This document shows positions 7,546 through 14,220 of a stretch of DNA of 22,026 nucleotides, in pieces (position 1 is the first letter of the stretch; each line of letters begins with the position of its first letter). A program made the position numbers and the translations under genes. The DNA lies in the NCBI GenBank assembly GCA_964522605.1, contig CAZFWV010000086.1, positions 1 through 22,026 of the forward strand. Direction: 5' to 3'. The stretch is from CAVZLD01 sp964522605. Its GTDB lineage: Bacteria > Planctomycetota > Planctomycetia > Pirellulales > Pirellulaceae. The notes beneath the pieces were generated by a model. That model did not search any database and had not been told where the DNA came from. It saw only the letters and a list, made by a program, of their open reading frames with translations.

Positions 7546-7706
7546 AACACTCTTCCTCGCTGTTCTCCGCAAAGTTCAGCAGATTTCCGCGAGAGTCCTA
7601 GCGGCTGACGATATCGAGGTTGGACGAACGGCTCCGATCCGCATGATGCGTTTTCTACGCGAACCGAATTGTTTTCGTTTTCGTTCTCGTGTTCGGGGCA
7701 CGTCCG

Positions 7707-8733
7707 TTACTCCAACAGACCACGTTTCCGGAGGGATGATTTGAGATGGGTCAAGGTTGGATGTTGTTTGACGAGGCGAGCGGCGTGCCTGTGAGTGATC
7801 GTCTCGCCTTCGGCACCGCCGATCGCTTCACGAAGGTCAGCAAGGACATCCGCAGCAGCGCGGTAGTTGGCCGTTCCCCGAGCGTCGACGTGCTCTGTCG
7901 CGACTCGCAACGATTTCTTTGGTTCCTTCACCATCTCCTTCATCCGGTCTTGTCGCTTGCGTTCTTGCTTGGCCGCTTCACGCCTGGCAGCGAGCATCGC
8001 GTTTCTTTTCCTCCTTCGCGTCGTGGTTCGCCCGAATTACCTCAGTCCTTTCAAGGATGGTTTGAAACGAGCGGTCCAATGACACGGTTGGCCAGGCACA
8101 CGATTCGCCGTGTTCTCGAATCGTCGCGATCAGTGCTGAGCGGACGGCGCTGGGCTCCTCAGTCAGGAACCTAAGCAGCAATTGTTGCGAGTCCACGTCG
8201 CTCAGTTGCTCAACCAAGTCGCGACATACTTCAGCGAATCTTGACTGCGCCGGAGCAGCAGGCGATCCTTCCGCGGCGGCGATCACAATGAGTGGATCGA
8301 GGCCAGAGAACTCCGCGCATGGACCGAATGTCTCATGTACTTCGGCCAACCCACCGGGGACTGGAGGTTCAACGACATCCGGATCAACGGATTCACTGTC
8401 TATCGCGGCACACAGCCAAAGCAGATACAACGCTCGTAGATCGCCCGCGGCCAATCGATTGCGGACTTCAGCCATGCCATCCATGTAGTCGCCCGGACTC
8501 CAAATCTCGTCGATTTAACCCGGTTCGTGTAGCGGGCTGAGCGATACGATGCCGGACTTGCCTCTCCCGTCCTTCTGCCACGTGAGCTCACCAATATTGA
8601 TGTACTGCGACCACAAAGACCTTGGAAACGGCAGTCCGCCGGGCAATCTAAACGCGACCGTTCTCACACCGAAGTTGGCGTAGTGCAGATAGACATCGTA
8701 GCCGTGCTTGAGCAGTCCGTTCACGTCGCCTCC
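7707..8733 (-). pseudogene. Decayed gene of an uncharacterised family (in-frame stop plus frameshift)
   Basis: Three consecutive pieces read as one protein. Piece one (about 8733-8518) includes GGDVNGLLKHGYDVYLHYAN and a FRLP block, ending PLHEPG. It is followed in the same frame by a TAA (8515-8517) and then IDEIWSPGDYMDGMAEVRNRL, which begins piece two. Piece two runs to about 7990, where a shift of +1 leads into piece three (MLAARREAAKQERKRQ onward, ending KRGLLE at 7707). From memory, this order resembles uncharacterised bacterial proteins with a DLRALYLLWL block, an EPPVPGGL block and a C-terminal LADLR/LR-R-GL block, sometimes found near SWIM zinc-finger proteins. The N-terminal 60 or so residues are not found. 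Function unknown. If the lesions were sequencing errors the gene could be intact except at the N-terminus. Confidence 0.6.
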
Positions 8734-9034
8734 ACTTCGAACACAAAGAAACGGTCGCCCGTTCTGACAACCGAAGAAAGGTGGGGCAGGGCCGTCACGG
8801 TTGTGACCACTACAACCGCGGGATGGCCGGTTGGCTGGGTGCGGCTCATCACGGGGCGCCGCAGAGCAGCGCTTGCACGTGGGCGAATCGTGGCCGAGAA
8901 AGAGCGTGCCCATCGAAGCAGGCGACATCACGTTTACCCCACAAGATCGGGGGCAAGTGGCACGAATCGCCCGCGCGAGCAACCGCTATGCTTCCCGGTC
9001 ACATACCTGAGGATTCGCCAAACGTGATCGCAAG
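8734..9034. other. Island right part without a recognised gene
   Basis: This gap of 301 bp lies between the pseudogene and the tRNA. The missing 5' part of the pseudogene would be expected here, but I cannot recognise it in any minus-strand frame. On the plus strand a 67-codon open stretch (8807-9007, stop TGA at 9008-9010) has coding-like composition, with a possible GTG at 8879, but it resembles nothing I know. Several longer frames run into the tRNA and are artefacts. Confidence 0.4.
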
Positions 9035-9107
9035 AGCGGGCGAAGGGACTCGAACCCTCGACATCCAGCTTGGGAAGCTAGCACTCTGCCAACTGAGTTA
9101 CGCCCGC
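9035..9107 (-). tRNA. tRNA-Gly (anticodon CCC)
   Basis: This 73-nt tRNA reads from 9107 down to 9035. Its acceptor stem GCGGGCG/CGCCCGC pairs fully. The D stem ACTC/GAGT pairs, with AGTTGGCA as D loop. The anticodon stem CTAGC/GCTGG has one G-U pair, the anticodon loop TTCCCAA gives anticodon CCC (reads GGG, glycine), and the T stem GAGGG/CCCTT carries the loop TTCGAGT. The discriminator is U73, as usual for bacterial tRNA-Gly. The 3' CCA is not encoded. Its 3' half from position 32 is duplicated at 6300-6343, so this copy appears to have been rebuilt by an element that integrated in the anticodon loop. Confidence 0.95.
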
Positions 9108-9526
9108 ATTGTCTTCAGTCGCTTGAGTATATCGCCACTGGACGGTTGCTCGCAAGCGAAGCGCGTGTTGCAGAACCGGCGCATGTTCGCTTCTGTGGAT
9201 TTGACCTGCGATTCGAAGTAAGTGGGACGACCCGGAGATTGTTCGTCACTCGCCGGTTCCCCCGCTCCTGGCCGTCCAACAGGGGCTTCAACCCCCACGA
9301 TTATCCCGTCGGCTTTCCGACCGCAGCGCAAGTCGGCTGAAGCTGACATGCACTCCTGCAGAACTTGCTCGGGTGATTCGTCTTGGCCGTGCCGCGGCGA
9401 GTGGCTATTCTCCGCCGCCTTCCTGCATTCGCGCACCGCGATAGCTCGAACATACGTTGACCGGCGACTGCGCGCGGAGGCCCCGAAGCCCATCAACCAT
9501 GGTCTGCCCATTCCGAGGAACTTAGC
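9108..9526. other. Intergenic region upstream of the C25 peptidase
   Basis: This gap of 419 bp holds no gene I can support. A minus-strand open frame spans most of it but runs into the tRNA and has no recognisable content. Small hairpins occur in a row at 9282-9295 (GGGG/CCCC), 9308-9321 (GTCGG/CCGAC) and about 9332-9347 (GTCGGCT/AGCTGAC, one mismatch), which may be degraded repeat DNA. No clear promoter was found. Confidence 0.45.
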
Positions 9527-11260
9527 GTGAATCTCCTAGTACTCTTTGCCATCGCAACTGCCCCGCCGGCGCACTTTTCGGCACCGGACCAAACGCCGGG
9601 AGACCAAACGCCGGGACAGGCGCTGCAGTCCGAGTTGCCTCTTGTGGGGGGGGCGGCGGAGACGCGGGGACAGGCGCTGCGCCGCGATCAGGGGCCGGAC
9701 ACGGTGGTCGTCTGTCCGCCGGAACTCGTTTCGGCCTTGGATCCCTGGTTGGAGTTTCGGAGTAGCCAGGGGCATAAACTGCAGGTCATTAAGGAATACC
9801 AAACCGCGGAGGACATTCGGTCGCAGATCCGCGGAGTCGCGGAGCACGGCACGCTGCGAAACGTCGTCCTCGTCGGAGATACCGCTCCAACGCCGCAGGG
9901 ATTCGGTCCCGTTGTTCGTCCCCTCCCGACTCATCTGGCGCCGGCCGTTGTCAACGTCCGCTGGGGCTCGGAGCCCGAGATTGCCACGGACAACTGGTAC
10001 GCGGATCTGGACGACGACGGATTACCCGAGCTGACGATCGGGCGGATCCCGGTAGAGACGCCGGAGGAACTCGCCCGTGTAATCCAGAAGATTCGGGCGT
10101 ACGAAGAACGAACTCCTCCGGGACTCTGGTGCCGACGGATCAATCTCGTGGCGGGACTAGGCGGCTTCGGTCTGCTGACCGACACGTTGCTGGAGACTGC
10201 GACGCGGTCCTTGATTGCGCGAGGCATCCCGGCCGAATATCAGACGAGCATGACGTATGCGAGTTGGCGGAGTCCCTACTGCCCCGATCCTCGTTCGTTT
10301 CGCCAGAAGGTTCTCCAGCGGCTGAACGAAGGCTGTTTGCTCTGGGTCTACATGGGCCATGGGCGTCGCCAGGGGCTCGATTGGATTCGGGTACCGATCG
10401 GGGTGGCACCCATTTTGGAGCGAGAGGACGTGGAGCACGTGCGCTGCCCGACCGGTCCGCCGATTGCGGTCTTTCTGAGTTGTTACACCGCGGCATTTGA
10501 TGATCCGGAGGACTGTCTGGCGGAACGGCTCCTGCTTCAGGAGGCGGGGCCGGTGGCCGTCTTGGGTGGATCGCGCGTGACGCTTCCCTACGGGATGGCT
10601 GTATTGGGAAGTCTGCTGATGGAGGAGACGTTCCAGAATCGGCGCCCGACCTTGGGGGAAGTCGTGCTCGAGTCGAAACGGCGACTCGGAGCGGAATGGA
10701 CCAACGGCCCGGATGCATCCTGGCTGGATCTGGTTGCACGAGTTGCCAGTCCGACCGCGGGCCAACTTGCGGAAGAACGCCGCGAGCATGTCTTGTTGTT
10801 CAATCTGTTGGGAGACCCGCTGCTTCGGCTGCCGCAACCCCTGCCGATCGACGTTCGCGCGGCCGGGTCCGCCGCGCCGGGCCAAGCGCTGGCGATCGAG
10901 TGTGACAGTCCGCTCACCGGGGAGGGAGTCGTGGAGCTGGTCTGTCCGCGTGGGCGATTCACGTTCTCGCCTCCTTCACGGACCGAGTTCGATGGATCGG
11001 ACGCCGGAATGCGGGCCCTGAATGGGGTCTACGAGCGGGCGCGGGAGGACTATTTTGTCCAGCAGTCGGTCCGCTCCGATTCCCGTCGGTTTCAGACGAC
11101 CATCCCGATCCCCGAGGCCGTGCGCGGGCCTTGTGTGCTGCGCGTCTATCTGGGTCAAGACCGCAGTCATGCGCTGGGGTCGACGACGGTTCAGGTGATG
11201 CCTCCCGCAACAGTGGTCCCGAAGACGGCGGCGGAGCCTGTCCTGGACACCGTACGTTGA
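9527..11260 (+). CDS. Gingipain-like cysteine peptidase (family C25)
   Basis: This 577-residue protein has the two-part C25 architecture. A first subdomain, about 57-200, includes VVLVGDTAP and YADLDDDGLPELTIGRIPV. The catalytic half, about 200-440, has the His in YMGHGRRQ (H278) and the Cys in FLSCYTAAFDD (C319), in the order and spacing of gingipain R. A beta-rich C-terminal part follows. The start is a GTG at 9527, seven bases after GAGGA (9515-9519); the first 12 residues (MNLLVLFAIATA) could be a short signal peptide, though it is weak. A 15-bp tandem repeat at 9588-9617 gives DQTPG twice just after it. The enzyme probably cleaves peptide bonds in secreted or surface proteins. Fold and dyad are clear; specificity (Arg or Lys) is not. 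The gene stands alone before the fumC promoter. Confidence 0.88.
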   Translation: MNLLVLFAIATAPPAHFSAPDQTPGDQTPGQALQSELPLVGGAAETRGQALRRDQGPDTVVVCPPELVSALDPWLEFRSSQGHKLQVIKEYQTAEDIRSQIRGVAEHGTLRNVVLVGDTAPTPQGFGPVVRPLPTHLAPAVVNVRWGSEPEIATDNWYADLDDDGLPELTIGRIPVETPEELARVIQKIRAYEERTPPGLWCRRINLVAGLGGFGLLTDTLLETATRSLIARGIPAEYQTSMTYASWRSPYCPDPRSFRQKVLQRLNEGCLLWVYMGHGRRQGLDWIRVPIGVAPILEREDVEHVRCPTGPPIAVFLSCYTAAFDDPEDCLAERLLLQEAGPVAVLGGSRVTLPYGMAVLGSLLMEETFQNRRPTLGEVVLESKRRLGAEWTNGPDASWLDLVARVASPTAGQLAEERREHVLLFNLLGDPLLRLPQPLPIDVRAAGSAAPGQALAIECDSPLTGEGVVELVCPRGRFTFSPPSRTEFDGSDAGMRALNGVYERAREDYFVQQSVRSDSRRFQTTIPIPEAVRGPCVLRVYLGQDRSHALGSTTVQVMPPATVVPKTAAEPVLDTVR

Positions 11261-11276
11261 GCGGGACTGATTCACC

Positions 11277-11305
11277 TTGGACGTGCCCTGGACAGCCGCT
11301 ATCAT
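11277..11305 (+). promoter_or_regulatory. Probable sigma-70 promoter of fumC
   Basis: A -35 box TTGGAC (11277-11282) and a -10 box TATCAT (11300-11305) are separated by exactly 17 bp. They lie about 100 bp upstream of fumC, just after the peptidase stop. The match is good for a vegetative promoter, although planctomycete consensus sequences are less well known. Confidence 0.55.
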
Positions 11306-11317
11306 GCGGGCTGAATT

Positions 11318-11337
11318 GCGGACTCTTCGCAGTCCGC
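11318..11337 (+). other. Perfect 7-bp hairpin in the fumC leader
   Basis: GCGGACT (11318-11324) pairs with AGTCCGC (11331-11337) around the loop CTTCGC. It lies directly after the proposed fumC promoter and has no T-run, so it looks more like a leader stem-loop than a terminator of the upstream peptidase gene. Confidence 0.5.
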
Positions 11338-11406
11338 CTCGTTGACGCGACTGCTTCTAGAGGATTCAGGATCGGTTGACCATTCGTTGGCCTGGGGGGT
11401 GCAGTG

Positions 11407-12831
11407 ATGTCGGAGTTCCGTGTTGAGCGTGATTCGATGGGGGACGTACAGGTCCCTGCCTTGGCCTACTACGGTGCGCAGACCCAGCGAGCGGTAGAGA
11501 ACTTTCCGATATCGGGTTGGCCGCTCCCCACGGCACTTGTACACGCCATGGGACTCGTCAAGTACGCCTGCGCGATTGCCAATCGCGATCTCGGGAAGCT
11601 GACCGGTTCGGGCAAGAATCCGCTCAACGATCAACAGGTGGATGCGCTGTTGTCCGCCTGTCGTGATGTGGCGGATGGCAAGCTGGACGACCAGTTTCCC
11701 GTCGACACGTTCCAGACCGGATCGGGAACGTCGAGCAACATGAACGTCAACGAAGTGATCGCGAATCGGGCAATCGAAATCCTGGAAGGCGATCGGTTCG
11801 CGGCGGAGAAACCGATTCATCCGAATGACCATGTCAACATGGGGCAGAGCACGAACGATACGTTTCCGACGGCCATTCACGTGGCCGTGGCCGTCGAGAC
11901 TCAGCGCGACCTGCTGCCGGCGCTCCAGCGCTTACGCGAACAATTGGCCGCGAAGGCGCAGGAATGGGACAAGATCATCAAGATCGGGCGGACGCATCTG
12001 ATGGACGCGACGCCGCTGCGTCTGGGACAGGAATTCGGCGGCTTCGCGCGGCAGTTGGAATTGTCGCTTGAGCGCGCCCAGCGCGCGATCGAAGCCGTTC
12101 TCGAACTGCCCGTCGGCGGGACGGCGGTGGGGTCCGGGATCAACACGCATCCCGAATTCGGCCGGCGCGTCAGTGAGAAGATTGCGGAGGAGACCGGTCT
12201 GGCGTTTCGCGAAGCGGTGGATCATTTTGAGGCCAATGCGCAGCGCGATGGCCTGGTCGAGTGCCACGGTCAGTTACGCGCGATTGCTGTCACGCTGATG
12301 AATGTCGCCAACAATATTCGCTTCCTCGGTTCGGGACCTCGCTGCGGATTCTTCGAGGTGCAACTGCCCAGTCGGCAGCCGGGAAGCTCCATCATGCCGG
12401 GCAAGGTGAATCCGGTGATGTGTGAAAGCGCCATGCAGGTGGCGGCTCGAGTCATGGGGAATGACCAGACCGTGTCCGTCGCGGGAGCGATTGGGGGACA
12501 GTTCCAGTTGAACATTATGATGCCCATTATGGGACATGCGACGTTGGAGAGCATCCGGTTGCTGGCGAGTGTGACGCGCGCCTTCGTCGACTTCTGTGTG
12601 GAGGGCCTCGAGGCGAATACGGCGTCATGTGAAGCGGCGGTCGAACAGAGTCTGGCCATGGTGACGAGTCTGAACCCACACATTGGCTACGAGAAGGCAG
12701 CGTCGCTGGCGAAAGAAGCATTCGCGACAGGCAAGACGATTCGTCAACTCTGTCGCGAGAAAGGCATTCTGCCCGAAGCGACGCTTCGCCAGGCATTGGA
12801 TCCCTGGCGAATGACAGAACCTCAGGAGTGA
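11407..12831 (+). CDS. fumC: Fumarate hydratase, class II
   Basis: This 474-residue enzyme converts fumarate to malate reversibly in the TCA cycle and works as a homotetramer in the cytosol. The visible motifs are GSGTSSNMNVNEVIANRA (about 105-122), the HLMDATPLRLGQEF block with the fumarase-type His (H197), and the superfamily signature GSSIMPGKVNP (about 326-336) with the catalytic Ser loop. HLMDATP and the QLPSRQPGSS context favour fumarase over aspartase. I chose the ATG at 11407 over the GTG at 11404, which precedes it in frame and adds one residue; a G-rich GGGGGG lies about ten bases upstream. The downstream TPR gene follows after 54 bp and may be co-transcribed. Succinate dehydrogenase, the preceding enzyme in the cycle, is encoded about 4 kb away on the other strand. 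Confidence 0.96.
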   Translation: MSEFRVERDSMGDVQVPALAYYGAQTQRAVENFPISGWPLPTALVHAMGLVKYACAIANRDLGKLTGSGKNPLNDQQVDALLSACRDVADGKLDDQFPVDTFQTGSGTSSNMNVNEVIANRAIEILEGDRFAAEKPIHPNDHVNMGQSTNDTFPTAIHVAVAVETQRDLLPALQRLREQLAAKAQEWDKIIKIGRTHLMDATPLRLGQEFGGFARQLELSLERAQRAIEAVLELPVGGTAVGSGINTHPEFGRRVSEKIAEETGLAFREAVDHFEANAQRDGLVECHGQLRAIAVTLMNVANNIRFLGSGPRCGFFEVQLPSRQPGSSIMPGKVNPVMCESAMQVAARVMGNDQTVSVAGAIGGQFQLNIMMPIMGHATLESIRLLASVTRAFVDFCVEGLEANTASCEAAVEQSLAMVTSLNPHIGYEKAASLAKEAFATGKTIRQLCREKGILPEATLRQALDPWRMTEPQE

Positions 12832-12885
12832 CGTCGTCGGCGGATGCCCGACGAACAAGCTGCCGGAAACACGGAGGGTTTGACG

Positions 12886-14025
12886 ATGGACGGCAAGGAT
12901 GCACGGAGATCCCGCGACGTAGGGTTTGCGGTCCTGCTGGTCGGGATGACCGTCGCTTCGACGGCCAACGCCCAGTTTCGGTCCCCGGTCACCGCCGGCG
13001 GGGCCCCGTTGGATGCGGTTTCGCAATCCGTTGCGGATCAACGAGCCCAGATCGATCGCGTCTACGACTTCGCTCGTCAGGCTTCCAGTGCGTCGCAGAT
13101 CAATCAAACGTTGCAGATGTGCAACCAATTGCGACAGCAGGGACTGGTCCCTGAACATCAGCAATATCTGAACCAGCTTGCTGCGTGGCTCTTGAACCGC
13201 CGGGGAGAGCTTGGGGCTCAGCAGGCCGCTTCCCTCCGCACGTCCGGCAATGAAGCGCAAGCCCGGCAAGCCGAGGAAGCCGCGGTCCAGGATTTCACTT
13301 CCTCGCTCCAACTCGATCCCCAGTGGCGAGCCTTTCACAATCGAGGCGTCAGTTACGCGCTGTTGGGAAGGCGAGCGGAAGCGATTGTCGACTTTGCCCA
13401 GGCCCTTCAGCGAAATCCCCAACAGACGAGCTCTCGATTCAATCGCGCGGAACTGCTGCTCGATGAAGGTCGCGCGGAAGAGGCGGATCAAGAGTACTCC
13501 GCCGTGCTCCAGCTGGATCCTACCGACACGGCGGCCCGACTGGGACGTGCCCATTCGCGGTTCTACGAACGGCGGTTTGCCGAGGCCATGCGGGACTTCG
13601 ATGACGTGATTCGGCAAGATCCCAACAACGCGGTTGCCTATGCGGATCGAGCTGATCTGTCCGCCTTCCTGGGCAAGTGGGAACCCGCCGGTCGCGACTA
13701 CATGATGGCCATCAGTCTCGACAAGTCCTTGGGACGCGCCTACCAGAGCGCAGCTTGGTTGATGGCAACTTGTCCCGATCCTCGCTTCCGAGACGCCGAA
13801 ATGGCCCTTCGGGCTGCCCAACGAGCCATCCAGCTGGATGGCTCCAACGACTATCGGTATCTCGATACGCTTGCCGCGGCTCAGGCGAATGCGGAGCAAT
13901 TCTCGGCCGCCCAGCGATCCCTGGAGCAGGCCCTGACGAACGCTCCCCAGGACGCCGTTCCGGAGCTGCGCCAGCGCCTGGCCATGTACCAGCAAAACCA
14001 ACCCTTCCGGGACTCGGCACGCTGA
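12886..14025 (+). CDS. Exported TPR-repeat protein
   Basis: This 379-residue protein starts at the ATG at 12886, preceded by GGAGGG (12873-12878). A start at 12844 in the same frame lacks this and would bury the signal peptide. Residues 1-30 form a signal peptide: a basic start (DARRSR), a hydrophobic core (VGFAVLLVGMTVAST) and an ANAQ end. From about 100 to 360 there are tetratricopeptide repeats in tandem, for example AFHNRGVSYALLGRRAEAI and AYADRADLSAFLGKW, followed by the block AWLMATCPDPRFRDAEMALR, which is common in planctomycete TPR proteins. TPRs act as protein-protein docking surfaces; no catalytic domain is seen. It sits between fumC and fusA and probably shares the fumC transcript. 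Its partner is unknown. Confidence 0.85.
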   Translation: MDGKDARRSRDVGFAVLLVGMTVASTANAQFRSPVTAGGAPLDAVSQSVADQRAQIDRVYDFARQASSASQINQTLQMCNQLRQQGLVPEHQQYLNQLAAWLLNRRGELGAQQAASLRTSGNEAQARQAEEAAVQDFTSSLQLDPQWRAFHNRGVSYALLGRRAEAIVDFAQALQRNPQQTSSRFNRAELLLDEGRAEEADQEYSAVLQLDPTDTAARLGRAHSRFYERRFAEAMRDFDDVIRQDPNNAVAYADRADLSAFLGKWEPAGRDYMMAISLDKSLGRAYQSAAWLMATCPDPRFRDAEMALRAAQRAIQLDGSNDYRYLDTLAAAQANAEQFSAAQRSLEQALTNAPQDAVPELRQRLAMYQQNQPFRDSAR

Positions 14026-14051
14026 TTCTTCCCGTGGACCTCCTTTCCCGA

Positions 14052-14081
14052 TAGACGAAACCCACTAAGATGTGGCATAAT
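14052..14081 (+). promoter_or_regulatory. Possible sigma-70 promoter of fusA
   Basis: A -35-like TAGACG (14052-14057, 4 of 6 to consensus) and a -10 CATAAT (14076-14081, 5 of 6) are 18 bp apart. They lie about 140 bp upstream of the EF-G start, giving a leader of about 130 nt. Confidence 0.4.
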
Positions 14082-14093
14082 CGCCCATCTGTG

Positions 14094-14199
14094 CGTGGTC
14101 ACCCCACCACGCTGCGTGAGGCGTCCCCAATCCCCGGGGGGACTGGCTCTCCGTGGCAGTGCTTTGGTCGGAACCCGGTCTAACGGGTGATTCCTGTTC
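14094..14199 (+). other. Leader region of fusA with short hairpins
   Basis: Three potential stem-loops follow the proposed promoter: CGTGGT/ACCACG at 14094-14111, a GTCCCC/GGGGAC stem at about 14126-14146, and ACCCG/CGGGT at about 14176-14192. None has a T-run. They may form a structured 5' untranslated region, but nothing here matches a riboswitch class I recognise. Confidence 0.35.
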
Positions 14200-14220
14200 C
14201 CCTTCAGTTTGTGAGTTTCC

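Larger units (their letters stand above)
6300..9076. mobile_element. Putative 2.7-kb genomic island inserted in tRNA-Gly
   Basis: The interval is bounded by perfect 44-bp direct repeats, one inside the intact tRNA-Gly (9033-9076) and one a truncated copy (6300-6343). The repeat offset is 2733 bp, which would be the element size. The island lies on the 3' side of the tRNA, as expected. Cargo is an HTH/VapC-type toxin-antitoxin pair on the plus strand and a degraded gene on the minus strand. No recombinase gene or recognisable fragment of one is present, so it may be a deletion remnant or an element moved by an integrase supplied elsewhere. The boundaries are directly visible; the mobility history is inferred. 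Confidence 0.7.

Noticed and set aside
8781..9221. A 146-codon plus-strand frame running through the tRNA-Gly
   Set aside because: It reads the tRNA antisense and continues into non-coding DNA, a common false gene call.
9098..9511. A 137-codon minus-strand frame upstream of the C25 peptidase
   Set aside because: Its 3' end runs into the tRNA-Gly gene and the translation has no recognisable features.
9588..9617. A 15-bp tandem repeat as a CRISPR or regulatory repeat
   Set aside because: Only two copies, in frame within the peptidase gene (DQTPG twice), so it is a simple coding repeat; no CRISPR array exists in the window.
12625..14001. A 458-codon open frame on the minus strand across the end of fumC and the TPR gene
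   Set aside because: It is antisense to two supported genes with a signal peptide and TPR motifs on the other strand.
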